A DNA stretch of 64,000 bases from Calycina herbarum (GCA_001414485.1 LLEY01000174.1:58064-122063), one strand, 5' to 3'. Shown: positions 34,286 to 47,089, counted from the stretch's first letter. The notes: generated from the letters alone by a model not told the origin. A program made the numbers and translations.

Positions 34286-36418
34286 TAATCTAAAGTAGCT
34301 TTAAGTATACTTATTTCTAGCTTTATATATTAAACTCTAAATATATAGTCTTTTAAATTCATCTTTCTAACTGCTTAAATCTAAGACTAAGGAAAGAATA
34401 TTACTTCTTCTTTATTAGATAAAGCTATCTTATATATCTAATAATATTCTACTATTCTAGTAGGTTCTAGTAAAATTCCTTTGAATCGTTTCTATAATAA
34501 CTAGTCTATAGTTAGACTTAGTTTATATCGTATCTATTATACTATTGTTTTCTAAACTGTTTTTATAAACTATAGTTCTTCTATTAATAGATAGTAAAAT
34601 TCTTTTAGCTCTGTTTTAGCCTATCTAGTTATATTAAGCTCTCTCTATTCTTAGAAGAGTATACTAAATAGCTATTATAAGTTATATTTTTTAAATACTA
34701 GTCTATTATTTCTAATTAATATAACTATAATATATTATTTAAATTCTTTTAGTATAATATCTTTAAGTAGTATTCTAAGAAAAGAGGTTTTAATCTATCT
34801 CTTAAATCCTATTAGGACTTGCTATATCTATATACTAATCTTATCTAAAATATTATATATTCTTTATACGTTCTTTACTTTAAGATAACTAGTTTTCTTA
34901 ATTAGTTATTATTCGTGTTCTAGTTCTTTTCTTTTAATAGTTTCTCGCCTAGTAATTAGACTAACTAGAGTTATTATTTTAGAGTTATTTCTTATAACTA
35001 TATATATTATTAAGATAGTTAGATTAACTTCTTATATAGTATAAGAACTCTAGAAGTCTAGTTTCTAGTTATTAATATATACTTATTAATTTCCTTATTT
35101 AAAGGTTCTAAGAAAGGCCTAAGTTTCTCTAACTTTAAGGTCTTTATTTCTAACTTCTTCTTCTAAGCTAGAAGATAAGTCTAATGTTTTTAATAAACTA
35201 GTTAATAATAGTAATTTATATTTTATTTAAAGATATTACTTAAATACCTCTACTAATTATATATTATAATTTTCTTTAAAGAGTAGATCTCTATTATTAT
35301 TAGTATTTTATATACTACTAAATTCTTTATTATCTTTAATCTAGGTTCTATATCCTCGTACTTTAAGTTCCTTATCTATAAGTTTAATATAATTAGTTAA
35401 GGCTACCTATTATTAAATAGTAGTATTAATTTATTTCTTTCTCTTAGAGTCTTTCTTCTTACTATACTTATTTACTCTATAGCTAGGGAGGCTATAGTTA
35501 TAATATAAGTTCTACTTATATTAACGATTTTACTTCTCTTAAGAAAGTTCTTCTTTCTTTAGAAAGGTTTTCTTTTATATAGCGTTTACCTCCTTACTAT
35601 GTTTAGTATAAGAGTACTTCTACTTTTCTAAGCTCTTACTCTTTTCTCTATACTTAGAGTTACTCTTCCTAAATTCGTATAAGCGGTTATCTAACTAGAT
35701 AACTTCCTTAATTATACTTATAATAGTTAAGAATTATATATTCTATTTAGCTATTTTCTTATAAATATATACTTTTAGTTCTCTATAAAAGAGTTTTATA
35801 AGAGTAATAGTATTCTATTCTAACTTCGTTCTATAACGTTAAAATTTATTAGTATAATCTATTACTAATCTAGTTTAGTATAATTCTAAAAGTTTATATA
35901 TAGTAGTTTAGATTATATTAAAGTCTTTAAAGACTTTTCTAATAGTTATCTTAAATCCTCTCTAAGATTTAAATATAATCTTAGTTAATTCTATCTTTCT
36001 ATCTTTATCTTTATTCTTAAAGAAGTTCTCTAAGTATAGCTAAGCCTATTCTAACGCTAATCCCCTAAGGTAGGAGATAGCGAAGATAGTTTATAAATTA
36101 TAATTACTTTTAAATTTATTAGAATTAAAGTTAAAGTAGATATCTATTTAGAGAAGGAATAAGTTAAGTTCCTTTCGCTTCCTATAATACGTATCTAGTA
36201 TCTTAACTTTAATAGATTTAAGTGCTTCGATCTTATAAAGCTTAGAAGCGTCTAGTATACTAATATTATCGTCGTTCCTAGTTAATTATATACTAGTAGG
36301 TGTTCTTCCGATTACACTTCTAGATATTCCTATAATATTAACTTAACTAGTATTTAGGCTTACTACGGCGAGGGTTACTAGGGCTATAGCGACTAAACTT
36401 CTAAGCAGGTGCTTAAAG

Positions 36419-36880
36419 TATAACAAAACTTAAATAAACTAAACAAAGATAACTAAGTCTTAAAGGTTAGTATATAAGTAAGAAGTATAAATACGCTAGG
36501 TTATTTACTTAGAAGTAAACTCGTTACTTATATCTAAGATGTTAAATAAGATAATAAGATTAATAACTAAAGTTAAGTACGAAGCTTCTATCTAATAGTA
36601 GATGTACTAGTCTTATATAGAACCTTCGTTTATATTAGAGTCCTACTTAGTAGGAGTCTCGAAGATAGAGTCCGACTCTATTTCTAGGGCTTCTTAAAAC
36701 TAGACTCTATCACCTAACTGCTCCTAACCGAGTCACGTGATATAACTGTAATAAGATCCCTAGGATTATATATCCTTTTATATTTAATCTCTTCTTTCTT
36801 TTAGAGTTATAATAGTATTTATTCTATTAAAGCGTTGCCTAGACTTCACTTATTCACGTGCTAGCACGTGATTCGTAATA
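36419..36880 (-). repeat. B2 5' LTR
   Basis: 462 bp, TATAACAAAAC...CGTGATTCGTAATA. It contains GAGTCACGTGAT and a second CACGTG pair near its outer end. Followed by TSD TAGCT (36881-36885). Confidence 0.85.
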
Positions 36881-36940
36881 TAGCTCCGCTCTACCGGTTT
36901 TATATACTATATACTTTGTTAAACTAGACTGCTTTATATT

Positions 36941-37224
36941 TATAATAGAACTATTAGGAATTAATCGAAAAAATCGGAATTAGAATTACTAAGTCTACGT
37001 ACTAAATAGAATACGATATAGATATTATTTTAGGATTTGAAAAAGCTAGATAGCTTCTAGACTTACTATTATCTGAACCTCTTATAAATAGCTGCCTTCT
37101 CTCTATTAAGAAAGACGAATTTAGTCTTTTCCTTTATATTAGAGCCTAGTATTCAGATATATTATTCTATCGAACGTACTTCTATATACCTCTTTTGTAG
37201 TAGTATCTGTTTCGTACTGTTATA
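36941..37224 (+). repeat. G1c 5' LTR
   Basis: 284 bp. The second half, from about 37105, matches the G1a/G1b LTR; the first half does not. Confidence 0.85.
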
Positions 37225-37989
37225 TTAAAAGACCAAATTCGACTCCGCCGGGGACAGCCTGTTATAATATCTCACTCGAGCGCGCTAGCGTATCTGCTTC
37301 GAATTCGATTCGGCTTAGATTCGGATTAGTACATCGATAACCTTAAATAGCTAGGTAATCAGAGACTACCTAGACAGCTAGTAATACCGGTGTTTAGTAT
37401 CTAAATAGTTAGCTAGTAAAATCGTAGGCGGTTCCTACGTTAATAGAAGTAGACTACGCTAAGTACTCCTAAGTCTCCTAATAACCCTCTCTATATAGGG
37501 ATTACTATATAAGATATAGATAGTCGACGATATACAGTTACCTAGAAGGCTCTCGAATCTACCTCTTAACCTCCTCTCTCTTTTTAAATCGATATACGAA
37601 ATATCGAATTCTAAAGCTCTACTTAAGAGTGTTAAGTAACCTACTAGAGAAGCTAGTAGACCTCTCTCTAAAAGGTCTATAAACTACATTCGTATACTTA
37701 AAAACAAAAGGTCTTAGAAAGAAAAGCAACCTACTTGAAACTCTAAAGATAACCGAGACTTTTCTAATATAGACTAGATACGAGGTATAGTATAAGTCTT
37801 AGAAGAAAAACTTTAAGATAATAATAATCGGTTTATATAGTTAGAAAGAATAATAAGCGAACTCTAACTTACTTCTACGAATCTACTCTAAATCGATCCT
37901 AAGCCTCTTTCGCCTCTAAGTACTACGCGAGACCCTTTTCACTTAAGAGATCCTACCTCTAATACCTTCCCTCGATAGTAGACTACTCT

Positions 37990-38760
37990 ACCTACTTCCG
38001 AAGATACCTCGAATCCTCTCTAACCTACTAAAAGCAAGATTATAGAAAAGATTAAACTCTTAGATAATAGTATATCACCTATATACTAATAATAGAAGAT
38101 ATTAGTATACGACAGACTACTAGTAAATGCCGATTATTATAATATAAGCCTAACTCGAAAGGCTCTTATATAAGGAATAACTACTAGACTTGCTAGGAAC
38201 TATCTTAAGCCTAGATACAAGTCCGAGTCGATTTATATTACTTTCTATAATTATTAAGATATAATTAAACTTTTAGATTTATATTTCTTAACTAGATATA
38301 AGATAGAGGATATATAGAACGCCTTCTAAGCCTTGTAGATAGGTAGAAAGAATCACGCTAGAGAAACGTTTACTAACTTTAGAGGTCGCTTTTCAAGTAT
38401 AGCTATACTTAGAGGGATACTAGAGTTAGAATAGTTCTTCTATATATAGGAAAAGATTATACTATAGCTATAAAACTTAGCCGTTATACTTAAGAGAAGT
38501 TAGAACTATAAACTTCGTTAAAATAGTAGTAGATCTTCTAGCTCTAGATAAGGAAAAACGCTAAAACACTGAGTTATATATAGCTAATATAGCTAAGCTA
38601 GTCGGTATAACTACTTTAGTTAAAAAGACTACCTTTTAATCCTTATCTAGTATAATACTAAACCTTCTACTACTCGAATACGAATCCTTTTCTACTGTTT
38701 AAAGGGAAGATAAAACCAAGTCCTCGTAGAGTACTCTAAATCGGTGAGAAAACGAGGTAT
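37990..38760 (+). pseudogene. gag-like gene of G1c, RIP-inactivated
   Basis: Same frame as in G1b. Recognisable around 38350-38620 (ETFTNFRGRFSS; then the SYIANIAKLVGITTLVKKT-like stretch). Heavily interrupted by stops, and followed by A2 at 38994. Confidence 0.6.
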
Positions 38761-38993
38761 TAGATAATATAGTTTATACGACTATATCTAAACCTAGATC
38801 GACGTCGTATCTATAACTGCCTCTTTATTATTCTAGATCTAGGATAGTAAGACTTAATTATTAGTAATAAATAGTTAAAACATTTTAAAATACTTCTTAA
38901 CCCTACTAGGAATCAACTTATTTAGCTAGCCAAAACCCTACCGACTCTCTACTTCGGTAAGGAGTCCTTACTTTCTTTTATCTTCTAGCTAGA

Positions 38994-39322
38994 TGTTACA
39001 GACCTGGCCACCGCCGAGCACGTGACTCGCGTACGGCTGCTCGCCGGCGTCTGCAAAGCCTGCTATTCCTAGCTTAGCCTAGAACTATTCCTACCTAGGC
39101 TAGGAACTATTTCTATAAACGGATTAATATTCCTATAACTTATCGATTCCTTAGCTATCTCTATATTATAGGACCTCTAGAAGTCTCCTCTTTCCTTCTC
39201 TTCTCTTCTATAGCTTTAGATCTTTAATTAAACTACCTCTTACTTCTCTAATTATCTACTATACCTATATATACTATAGATAAGGATAACTACTAGAGGG
39301 CTAGTAGATTAGGTTTATTATA
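38994..39322 (+). repeat. A2 5' LTR
   Basis: 329 bp, TGTTACAGACC...TTATTATA. As in A1, the first part is GC-rich and hardly mutated while the rest is TpA-rich. Confidence 0.92.
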
Positions 39323-39399
39323 TTATTTAAAGCTCTCTTCTTCTATCTATTTACTACTGCTTCTAAGAAGGATTAGAATATCTGTTACGATTCTAATAC

Positions 39400-40510
39400 G
39401 ACATCTACAGTCTATATAGACCGCTTATAAATACCACCGACGTCTTATATAGCTCTGCGTACCCGCGCCTACTACCGCGTATAAGAGCCTAGGGCTCTTC
39501 TACCTATACCCTCTGTTCTTATAACTAAGTCGTCTATAACGATGTCTGCCGACTAGCCTACGGACGCTTAATAGCTCGCTATAGCTCTAAAACAGGTCTG
39601 CCTACTACGAGAACAACTAGACGATATCCGTACCTCTCTATAAGAGAATACCCTATCTAAAACTAGATAACATAGGTCGTTTATAGTTAAGCTTAAGAAT
39701 ACTAAGCCTCTAACAGATAGCTTGTCTCTAATCTTTAATAACTAGAAGATCTAGATTAAGAACAAGTTCCTTATCAACGCCTCTATGTTTAAGCTAGAGG
39801 AAGTAAAGATAGCTTACGTTTTTAACTATATAGCTGATATTACTTAGAAGCATCTTATGCTCTATTACTAGAAGGGACCTAAGCTGTTTTAGTCTATAAA
39901 AGAAATAATTATATATCTTATAGATATCCTAGAGAACCTATTTAAAGCGTAGAACGCCTATATCGAATTCCGCCGGCTTATTATAAGAGATAACGAGACT
40001 TTCGTAACCTTCTATACTCGCTTCTTATACCTTATAAGCACTAGACAGATCTCGACGGACGACTTATAGCCCGACTTATATAATAAGCTTACGCTACCTC
40101 TATAACAGTCTGTCTTACTATTCTTAGACGTCCTACTTATAAGTACAGCCCTAGCAAAGAAGTGTCGACTTGTTAATAAGAACTTACGAAGACTTTAGCT
40201 TCGTAGAAGTAACTTATAGACCGCTCGTCTTATCCTCTAGCCTATAACTGCTACTACTACCTCCTGCCTAGCTAGAACTTTTACTACTACTTAAACTACG
40301 TTTTATATAACCTTCCCTGCCTTAGCCCCTCGCCTTTATAGACTATTACGTAAACCAACGCCTGCTTATAAGGAACCGGACAACGCCTACTTTAAGTGTA
40401 AGAGGACTAGGTACTATGCTCGCGAATGCTCTAAGAACTCTAAGTCTATTATAGACGTTAATAAGCTTATAGAGCCTACGTCCGACTTAGAATAGTTAGA
40501 AAACGACCAA
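39400..40510 (+). pseudogene. gag of A2, RIP-inactivated
   Basis: Counterpart of the A1 gag. The zinc knuckle near 40388-40440 reads YFKCKRTRYYARECSKN: first Cys and the His are Tyr, the second and last Cys are kept. Confidence 0.75.
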
Positions 40511-40599
40511 GTCTAGAGAAAGTCTCCCCTCTAGGCTTGCTTTACCGAGGTCCTAGCTAGTTAGCTATCGATCTAAGTTAGCTACTTAGAGGAAAACAG

Positions 40600-43500
40600 T
40601 TTATAGTCTCTTATAACTTAGTTTTTAATAGATACGGATTTAAAACCTCTACTCTAGCTGATACTAGAGTAAACAGCTTTATACTTATTAGTATAAAGTT
40701 TGCTTAGAGGCTAGCTCACTTCTTCTCTTTAACTATTTATACTCTTCCTACTTCTATTATAGTTCGTAGCTTTAATAGACAGAGTCGATAGTCTATAGAC
40801 CGCTATATTATTCTTTACTTATATATAGATAGCTATAAATAGTACAACGTTTCTATAGTCCTTCTTAATACTAGCTATTAAGACCTTATTCTTAGGTATA
40901 TATAGTTTAACTAGCTTAATATATAACTTAACCTCTGCCAGCGCTGACTTATATAGCTTATAGATCTCTCTCCTTCTTCTAACCTTGTCTAGCTATGTCT
41001 CCTAGATCCTAGGATCCTATAGACTTAGCTCTTAAACCTAGATTACTAAGCTAACGTAGATTGCCGCAATTAGGCCTTAGAAGAACAGGTCGTATATAAA
41101 TACTAGGAAGACCTATAACTATCTATAAGCCTTATCGACGAGCTACTAGTCCCTCGGATTCTAGCGCGCCTGTCTACTACACCTCTAGCCGTATGTTATA
41201 GCGAGTACTAGGACTACTAAAATAACTTACGAAATATAAACCGCGCTCTTATAGGTTTAGATATCTATAAAGCCTCTATAGCGCGCCTGAAACGTATACG
41301 CCTCGACCTACCACTGGTAGACATCGCTGTTATCGGTGCTACTATATATTACTATAATCTATAAGGTACTAAAGCTACAGCCTTTAGTACCTCTCTTTAT
41401 AAGATCGATTACTTAATAGAAAAAAAACTTATAGATTAAAAAGACGACTTACGAGTCTAAGAAAGCCTCTCTAGAGCCTACTAGGATCTCGTAGACGTTT
41501 TCTCTAAAGCTGCGTCTAATACTCTTCTCTCTCGTCGCTTATACGACTATAAGATCGAACTTACGAACGAGAACGTAGACGACTTATTCTATAGCTCTCT
41601 CTGTCACTAGTTAACGGACGAGCTCTAGGCTGTAAAATAATACCTTATTAAGAACCTTTATAAAGGTTTTATTAAAGCTAGCTAAGCTCTCTTTATAGCC
41701 TCGATTCTCTTTATTAAGAAGTCTAACAGCTTTCTACAGTTCTGTATTAATTACTATAAGCTGAATAACTTAACCTATAAGGACTAGTATCCTCTTCTAT
41801 TAATCGACGAAACTCTTACTTATCTAGGTAAGGCTTATATCTTTATAAAGCTAGATATATAATAAGCTTTTTACTAGATTCGGATTAACTCTAAGTTTAA
41901 GGAACTAATAACGTTCTAGACCTGTTATAGAGCTTATAAGTGTAAAGTTATACCTTTCGAACTAACTAACAGACCTATAATATATTAACGGTTTATAAAC
42001 GACGTACTCTTTAACTATTTAGACGACTTTTATACTATCTACTTTAATAATATTCTTATTTACTTTAAGAACGAGCTAGACTATTAGGAACACGTCTATA
42101 AGGTTCCTTTATAGCTTTGTAAAGCTGGCTTATAAGCTGATATTAAGAAATCTGAGTTTAACGTTACTTATACGAAGTATCTAAGCTTCTATATAAGTAC
42201 TAATAGAATTAAAGTAGACCTAGAAAAGATAGAAACGATCTATAACTAGGAATACTCTATTATAGTCTACGGTGTTTAGTCCTTTCTTAGCTTTTATAAC
42301 TTCTACTAGAAGTTTATTCTTAACTATAGATAAGTTATATACCTGTTAACAGCTCTAACTTGTAAAGACCAGCCGTTTTAGTAGACACCTGCTTATTAGA
42401 ACGCCTTCTCTAAGCTGAAGACCTAGCTTATTAATACACCTCTTCTTATATACTTTAATCTGTAATATAAGTCTATAGTTAAGACTGATTCCTTTGACGG
42501 CGTCCTTAGTAGTATACTCCTTTAGTTATAGCCTAGTTAAGAGTAGTACTTTATAGCTTACTTCTCTAAGATAATAATACCTACTAAGATTAACTACTCG
42601 ATTTATAATAAAGAGATACTAGCTATTATATATTCTCTAGAAGCCTGGAGACCTAAGCTTAAAGGGTCTCTATATTAGGTATAGGTTGTTTTAGACTATA
42701 AAGCTCTTAAGTACTTTATAATAACTAAAGCCTTATCTAGCTGATAAGCCTACTAAGCTAAAACCCTCTCTCGATTTAACTTCCTATTTACTTATAAGCC
42801 TAGTAGTCAGAATCGAGTAGATTCCCTTACTTACTAGGACTAAGAAGTAGATAGTTAAATAGTAATAAAGATATCTACTTATACGTAAGTCCTCTTATAG
42901 CTTAAGAATCTCGACTCGCAGATTATTATAAACCTAGACTTAGACTCTTCTATAGATATTACACCTGTTAGAGTAGCTAATAGACTATATAACTTAATTA
43001 ATAATATTCTATAGACTAATCGTATAAGTACGAGCCTTAACACTCTCCGCTAGTACGCTATAGACGAACGCCCTAGCTAGACAATCTATAACAGCCTCCT
43101 ACTATACTAAGAACAGCTTATCCTACCTAAGGACGACGATCTTAAAGTACGCTTACTAAGCAAGGTTTATAATCAAGTCTTAGTAGCCTACCCTAGATAA
43201 TCTAAGACTCTAAAGCTAGTTATAGACCGCTACTACTAGCTGTACCTTCGTTTAGATATATAACGATTCGTCTATAACTACTAGACCTACCGTCGCTCTT
43301 ACGTGCCGCGAGACCGCCCCCCTTAGACTCCTTAACCCCTTACCTATCCTAGATCACCTATAGTAATATATATTAGTTGATTTTAAGGAATTTCCTTCTA
43401 ATAAGTCTAGGATAGATATAATTATTATCTTTATCTACTAGCTAAGTAAGAGATCTGTCTCTATCTCTTACCTAAAGACTATAGACGTAAAAAAGACTAC

Positions 43501-43920
43501 GCGGATCTACCTTAACCGCGTATAGTGCTATTATAGACTGTTAGATACTATTATCTCTAACCGCGGTCTATAATTCGTCTTAGAGTTCTAGTAAGAGTTT
43601 AACCGAATCCTAGGGACTAAGATTAAGCTATCTATAGCTGTATACGTATAAACCGACAGTTAAACTAAGAATATAAACTAGTAGATTAACTAACGCCTTC
43701 GCCTGTTTATAAACTACTATTAGAATAACTAGTCTAAACTAATACCGATTATAGACTACGCTTAAGCTACACTTCCTTAGAACTTAACAACTCTTCTATC
43801 TATATAAATCGAGCTTGGTTATATACTACGTACTAGCTTTGATTAGGTCCGCCAGAGCTCGGAAGAGCTAATAAGCGTCTGTAAACAGCTTTTACGAGAC
43901 GAAGTAGTTGCGTACGTAAC
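40600..43920 (+). pseudogene. pol of A2, 5' part (PR-RT-RH-IN)
   Basis: Same order as A1. The RT catalytic box at 42043-42051 again reads FNN. RNase H follows about 42470-42830, then the integrase core from about 43390. Interrupted at 43920 in the integrase by B3 (TSD GTAAC); it resumes at 56110. Confidence 0.82.
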
Positions 43921-44345
43921 TGTAACGAAACTCAACTGAACTAAACAAAGATAACTAGTCTCGAAGGTTAGTATATAGTAAGAAGTATAAATACGCCGGG
44001 TTGTTTACTTAGAAGTGAACTCGTTACTTATATCAAAGATGTTAAATAAGATAATAAGATTAATAACTAAAGTTAAGCACGAAGCTCTTATCTAATAGTA
44101 GACGTGCTAGTCTTATATAGATGCTTCCTTCCTCGTACTAGCTTAGTCGCTCCGTCGCTGCTAGACTGCTAGACCTGTTGCCCTGTCTAGCGAACTCTTA
44201 TTATATGATTATAATTAAAGGAAATCCCTAGATTACTTAGCTAACTTAACCGATCCCTATCTGCTATAAGAGTATTCTAATAGTACTTAACCTGTTAGAA
44301 CGCTGCCTAGTCTTCACTTATCACGTATATACGTGATTTATAATA
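43921..44345 (-). repeat. B3 3' LTR
   Basis: 425 bp, TGTAACGAAACTC...GTGATTTATAATA. It matches B1 LTRs in reverse complement over their length. The CACGTG boxes at the outer end are partly mutated (CACGTATATACGTG). Confidence 0.9.
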
Positions 44346-44439
44346 CTATCCCCTTCTTAGCTTAGTATATCTCTATACTTAAGTATAACCTAAGAAATAT
44401 TATTAGAAGGCTAGTAGCCTTCTTTCTTTTTTAATATAA

Positions 44440-45007
44440 ATGCCCCCTGTTCCCTATAACGAACTAACTACGAAGCCCTTAGTAGAGTAATTAATTTATC
44501 TAGTAAGAAAATAGCTCTATATATCTGTTATAAAAACGCTAATAAGGAATACGAGTGTTTTAGTCCTAGAGACTAAAGCTATTATAGTATAGTTGCTATA
44601 CTACTATAAACAAGTCTTATAATATTTATATTATTAATCGAATACCTGTAGTAAACGAGTAGGAGAGCGTCGACTCCTAGATTAAGTAGCTAGATAATAA
44701 AGAGGAGAAGAGTTATACGATTATAGCTAAGGCTATAGCTCGTATTCGTTAACTAAAGAAGCAAAAACGCTAACTCTATAAGAAGTATTAAAAGATAATA
44801 GCTACTAGTCTTAACTCGCTTAATAAGTTAGATATTACTAAAGATTTAGAAAGAAAGAAGAAAGAGAAGAAAGAAGAAAAGAAGTAGATAGAAGAAGAGG
44901 TTACTAGGCTAGCCGCCCTCTCTACGCCCGACGTCTCCGACCCTGCCTTCGCTTTAGGCCTTAACCTAGTCTTTCTTAAGTCCTTTCCTACTAACTATAC
45001 GATATAG
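44440..45007 (+). pseudogene. Antisense cysteine/coiled-coil frame of B3
   Basis: Begins ATG CCC CCT GTT CCC TAT AAC at 44440 and ends at the stop before the pol end. It runs opposite to gag-pol. The C-terminal half (44790-45007) is nearly open and matches the B1 frame (SLNKLDITKDLERKKKEKKE, then TRLAALSTPDVSD). The N-terminal half is in other frames with stops and contains ICYKNANKEYECFSPRD, a possible cysteine-rich patch near 44520-44560. Confidence 0.58.
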
Positions 45008-45009
45008 GC

Positions 45010-45463
45010 AGACTTAGGTTTCGATAGTAGAACTTCTAAAGTTCCTCTAAGTACTAGCTAATATTTTTTCTAGGTTCCTAAGTGTTTTCTAAATATAGGT
45101 AATCTAACTATTTTATTAAATATCTAACCTATCCTCTAACAAGTCTATAGTTAAGAATCCTCTTAACTTTATACTTAGTGTTTAGATTTACTAGTTAAAT
45201 TTCTATAAGTAGGGCTAGTAGTGCTCCTAGTAGTACTAGTTTAAGTAGGGATATATAGAATACTAGGTAGATGTTTATTATCCTTAGTAGTACTAATTTA
45301 TAATTTAAAGGTCCTTTAACGTATTTAATTTTAAATAGTCTAAGTTTTTTATAATCTAGTTTATTACTTAGTCTTTTTATATTAATATTCTTTTATACTA
45401 AGTAGACTTTATCCCTCTCTTTTAGTATTAGCTCTTAACTACGTCGTTTATTATAGTAGTATA
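45010..45463 (-). pseudogene. pol of B3, chromodomain and integrase end
   Basis: C-terminal piece of B3 pol. F is inserted in the integrase C-terminal region at 45463/50941, so the chromodomain is separated from the integrase core by 5.5 kb. Confidence 0.75.
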
Positions 45464-45704
45464 TATTAAGGGTTATACCCGTGGAATAAGTCTTAGAGTA
45501 CTCCAGCGACGCATTCACGTGACCTCGCTTAGCAACGTATGAACGTAACAGAACCTTCGAGAGTACCCTTAGTAGAACCCTCTAGAATAAGTTAACTAAG
45601 TATATAAGTTAGTAAGGACTCTGGCTTAGAAAGGATAATCGAATCTTCTTATATATAGACACCTCTGTAGTTTAATTCATTAGTATTTGCTATAAGTCCT
45701 AACA
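45464..45704 (+). repeat. F 5' LTR
   Basis: 241 bp, TATTAAGGGTT...GTCCTAACA; contains GCATTCACGTGACC near 45510. Confidence 0.92.
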
Positions 45705-45737
45705 TTAGATTCGATTCTTAAACTAATACTAGAACAA

Positions 45738-45915
45738 CGGGCCTTTACAGCAACACTGGAATATATTGAGCTATTTTGGCAACACTAGAATATAACGGGC
45801 CTTTATAGCAACACTGGAATATATCGGGCTATTTTAGTAACACTGGAACTTAAGGGCCTTTACAGCAACACTGGAACTTACGGGCTATTTTACGGCATTT
45901 ACAGAACTTACGGAC
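45738..45915 (+). repeat. Tandem repeats in the leader of F
   Basis: About three units of some 57 bp, each starting GGGCCTTTACAGCAACACTG and then GGGCTATTTTGGCAACACTG. Each unit looks like two related halves, so about six half-units in all. It sits between the primer-binding region and gag. Confidence 0.75.
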
Positions 45916-46069
45916 AATAGGAGAACTATAAGAAGGCGGTATGTTGAATCAGCTACCCGCCTAGTTCCTATAGTATGTTTAAGAGTAGTGGAATCAGTTA
46001 ACATCTGCCTAAGAGGACGATCGTCTACGGATTACGAACGAGTAAAAGAAGGATAAGGAAGCTCGCTTA

Positions 46070-47040
46070 TAGATGATCTATAACGATAATAAACCTAGGA
46101 AATCTCTTCCTCTGCTACTGGAATTCTACGGAGACTCGGATAAGCTAGAAGCTTGGTTATAATAAGTACGAGCTAAAATCGAAGTCAACTACTATAGATA
46201 TACTAAATATGTTAAGTTTTAGACACTTAACGGATCCTTATAGGGTAAGGCGCTTTGTAGAATAGAAGTATAGGTACGGGAACAGGGTAAGCTAGAGCTA
46301 GCTAATAGTAGTGATTTCTTAGGTCGAGTGGAGTTTGTATTTAGAGACTTGTAGGCTAAGGAAAGAGCGTAACGAAAGCTAGAATCCTTCTGCTAGGGCT
46401 TAAGACTATTCCTAGAGGTCTTTATAGAATAGTAAGCCCTGCTTATAGAGTCTAGAGGAGGATCTTAGCCGGACAACGTAAAAAAGGTGTCTCTTGACTG
46501 AATCCTTAGCGACGAGTTAGTTAAGGCGATGATTATAGTTCCTTCTTAACCTAACTTCGAGTCTTACTACTCTATTATTAAAGAAACGAACGACTGCTTA
46601 AGGGCTTATAAAGTTCGAATATCAAGATCTAGGGCCTAGACTCTCCTAGAAATACTACGGACCTCTTAGAAACGCTCGACGGATACTATATAGTAGGTAA
46701 TAAGCGGTAATATCGCTAACGGACCGAAAGTCACCTATAAGGCATCCGTAGAGGGCATGGATTAGGAACCAGCACCTGCTAAAGTCTTAACAACTAGTAC
46801 TAAGCGTGCTAAATAGGTGTCCTAGGAAGAACGAAGCAACCGTGCTTGTACTAGTCGCTGTCTTCGCTGCGGAGCTACTGGTTATTTTGTTTAAGAATGT
46901 CTGTATAGACTACTAAGGCGACCTGTAATAGCGGATTCGGTCTGTAAATAGAAGGCAGAGGTTAAGGAAGTAGCGCCAGAATTAGAAGAAGAAGACGGTG
47001 ATGTCTCCTCGGATTCGGAAAACTAGTAGCTTCTGTTAGA
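46070..47040 (+). pseudogene. gag of F, RIP-inactivated
   Basis: Gypsy gag pattern LPLLLEFYGDSDKLEAWL near 46105-46160, followed by the L-x-G-x-A block (LNGSL.GKALCRIEV, about 46225-46270). A zinc knuckle at about 46858-46905 (CLRCGATGYFV-x-EC) has its His as Tyr. TAG/TAA codons mark Gln/Trp positions. Confidence 0.78.
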
Positions 47041-47089
47041 AAGCGTAGGTAGGGGCGACGAAGGGAGTTGTTAGTAATAGATACTTAGA

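Larger units (their letters stand above)
29114..36410 (-). pseudogene. gag-pol of B2, RIP-inactivated
   Basis: Read on the minus strand, gag lies about 36400-35500 next to the 5' LTR. The middle is broken by the Fot1-like transposon (32414-34285). The RT catalytic box around 31155 reads YLDN, as in B1 and B3. RNase H and integrase follow down to 29114. The chromodomain end lies beyond the A1 insertion, at about 16452-16290. Recognisable blocks are shared with B1 codon by codon, with TAG/TAA at many Gln and Trp positions. Confidence 0.8.
9231..36880 (-). mobile_element. B2: Ty3/Gypsy element, minus sense, carrying E, A1, B1 and a Fot1-like transposon
   Basis: The element's own sequence is 9231-9236, 15280-16457, 29114-32411 and 34288-36880, about 7.1 kb in total. 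The 5' LTR is at 36419-36880. The 3' LTR is split: its first six bases (TATAAC, 9231-9236) are separated from the rest (15280-15734) by E. The outer TSD is TAGCT (9226-9230 and 36881-36885). It belongs with B1 and B3 by pol order and LTR ends, but its LTR middle and its antisense frame differ, so I treat it as a subfamily. RIP is heavy throughout. Confidence 0.85.

Noticed and set aside
45738..45915. CRISPR-like array
   Set aside because: Units are contiguous tandem repeats without unique spacers, in a fungal retrotransposon leader.
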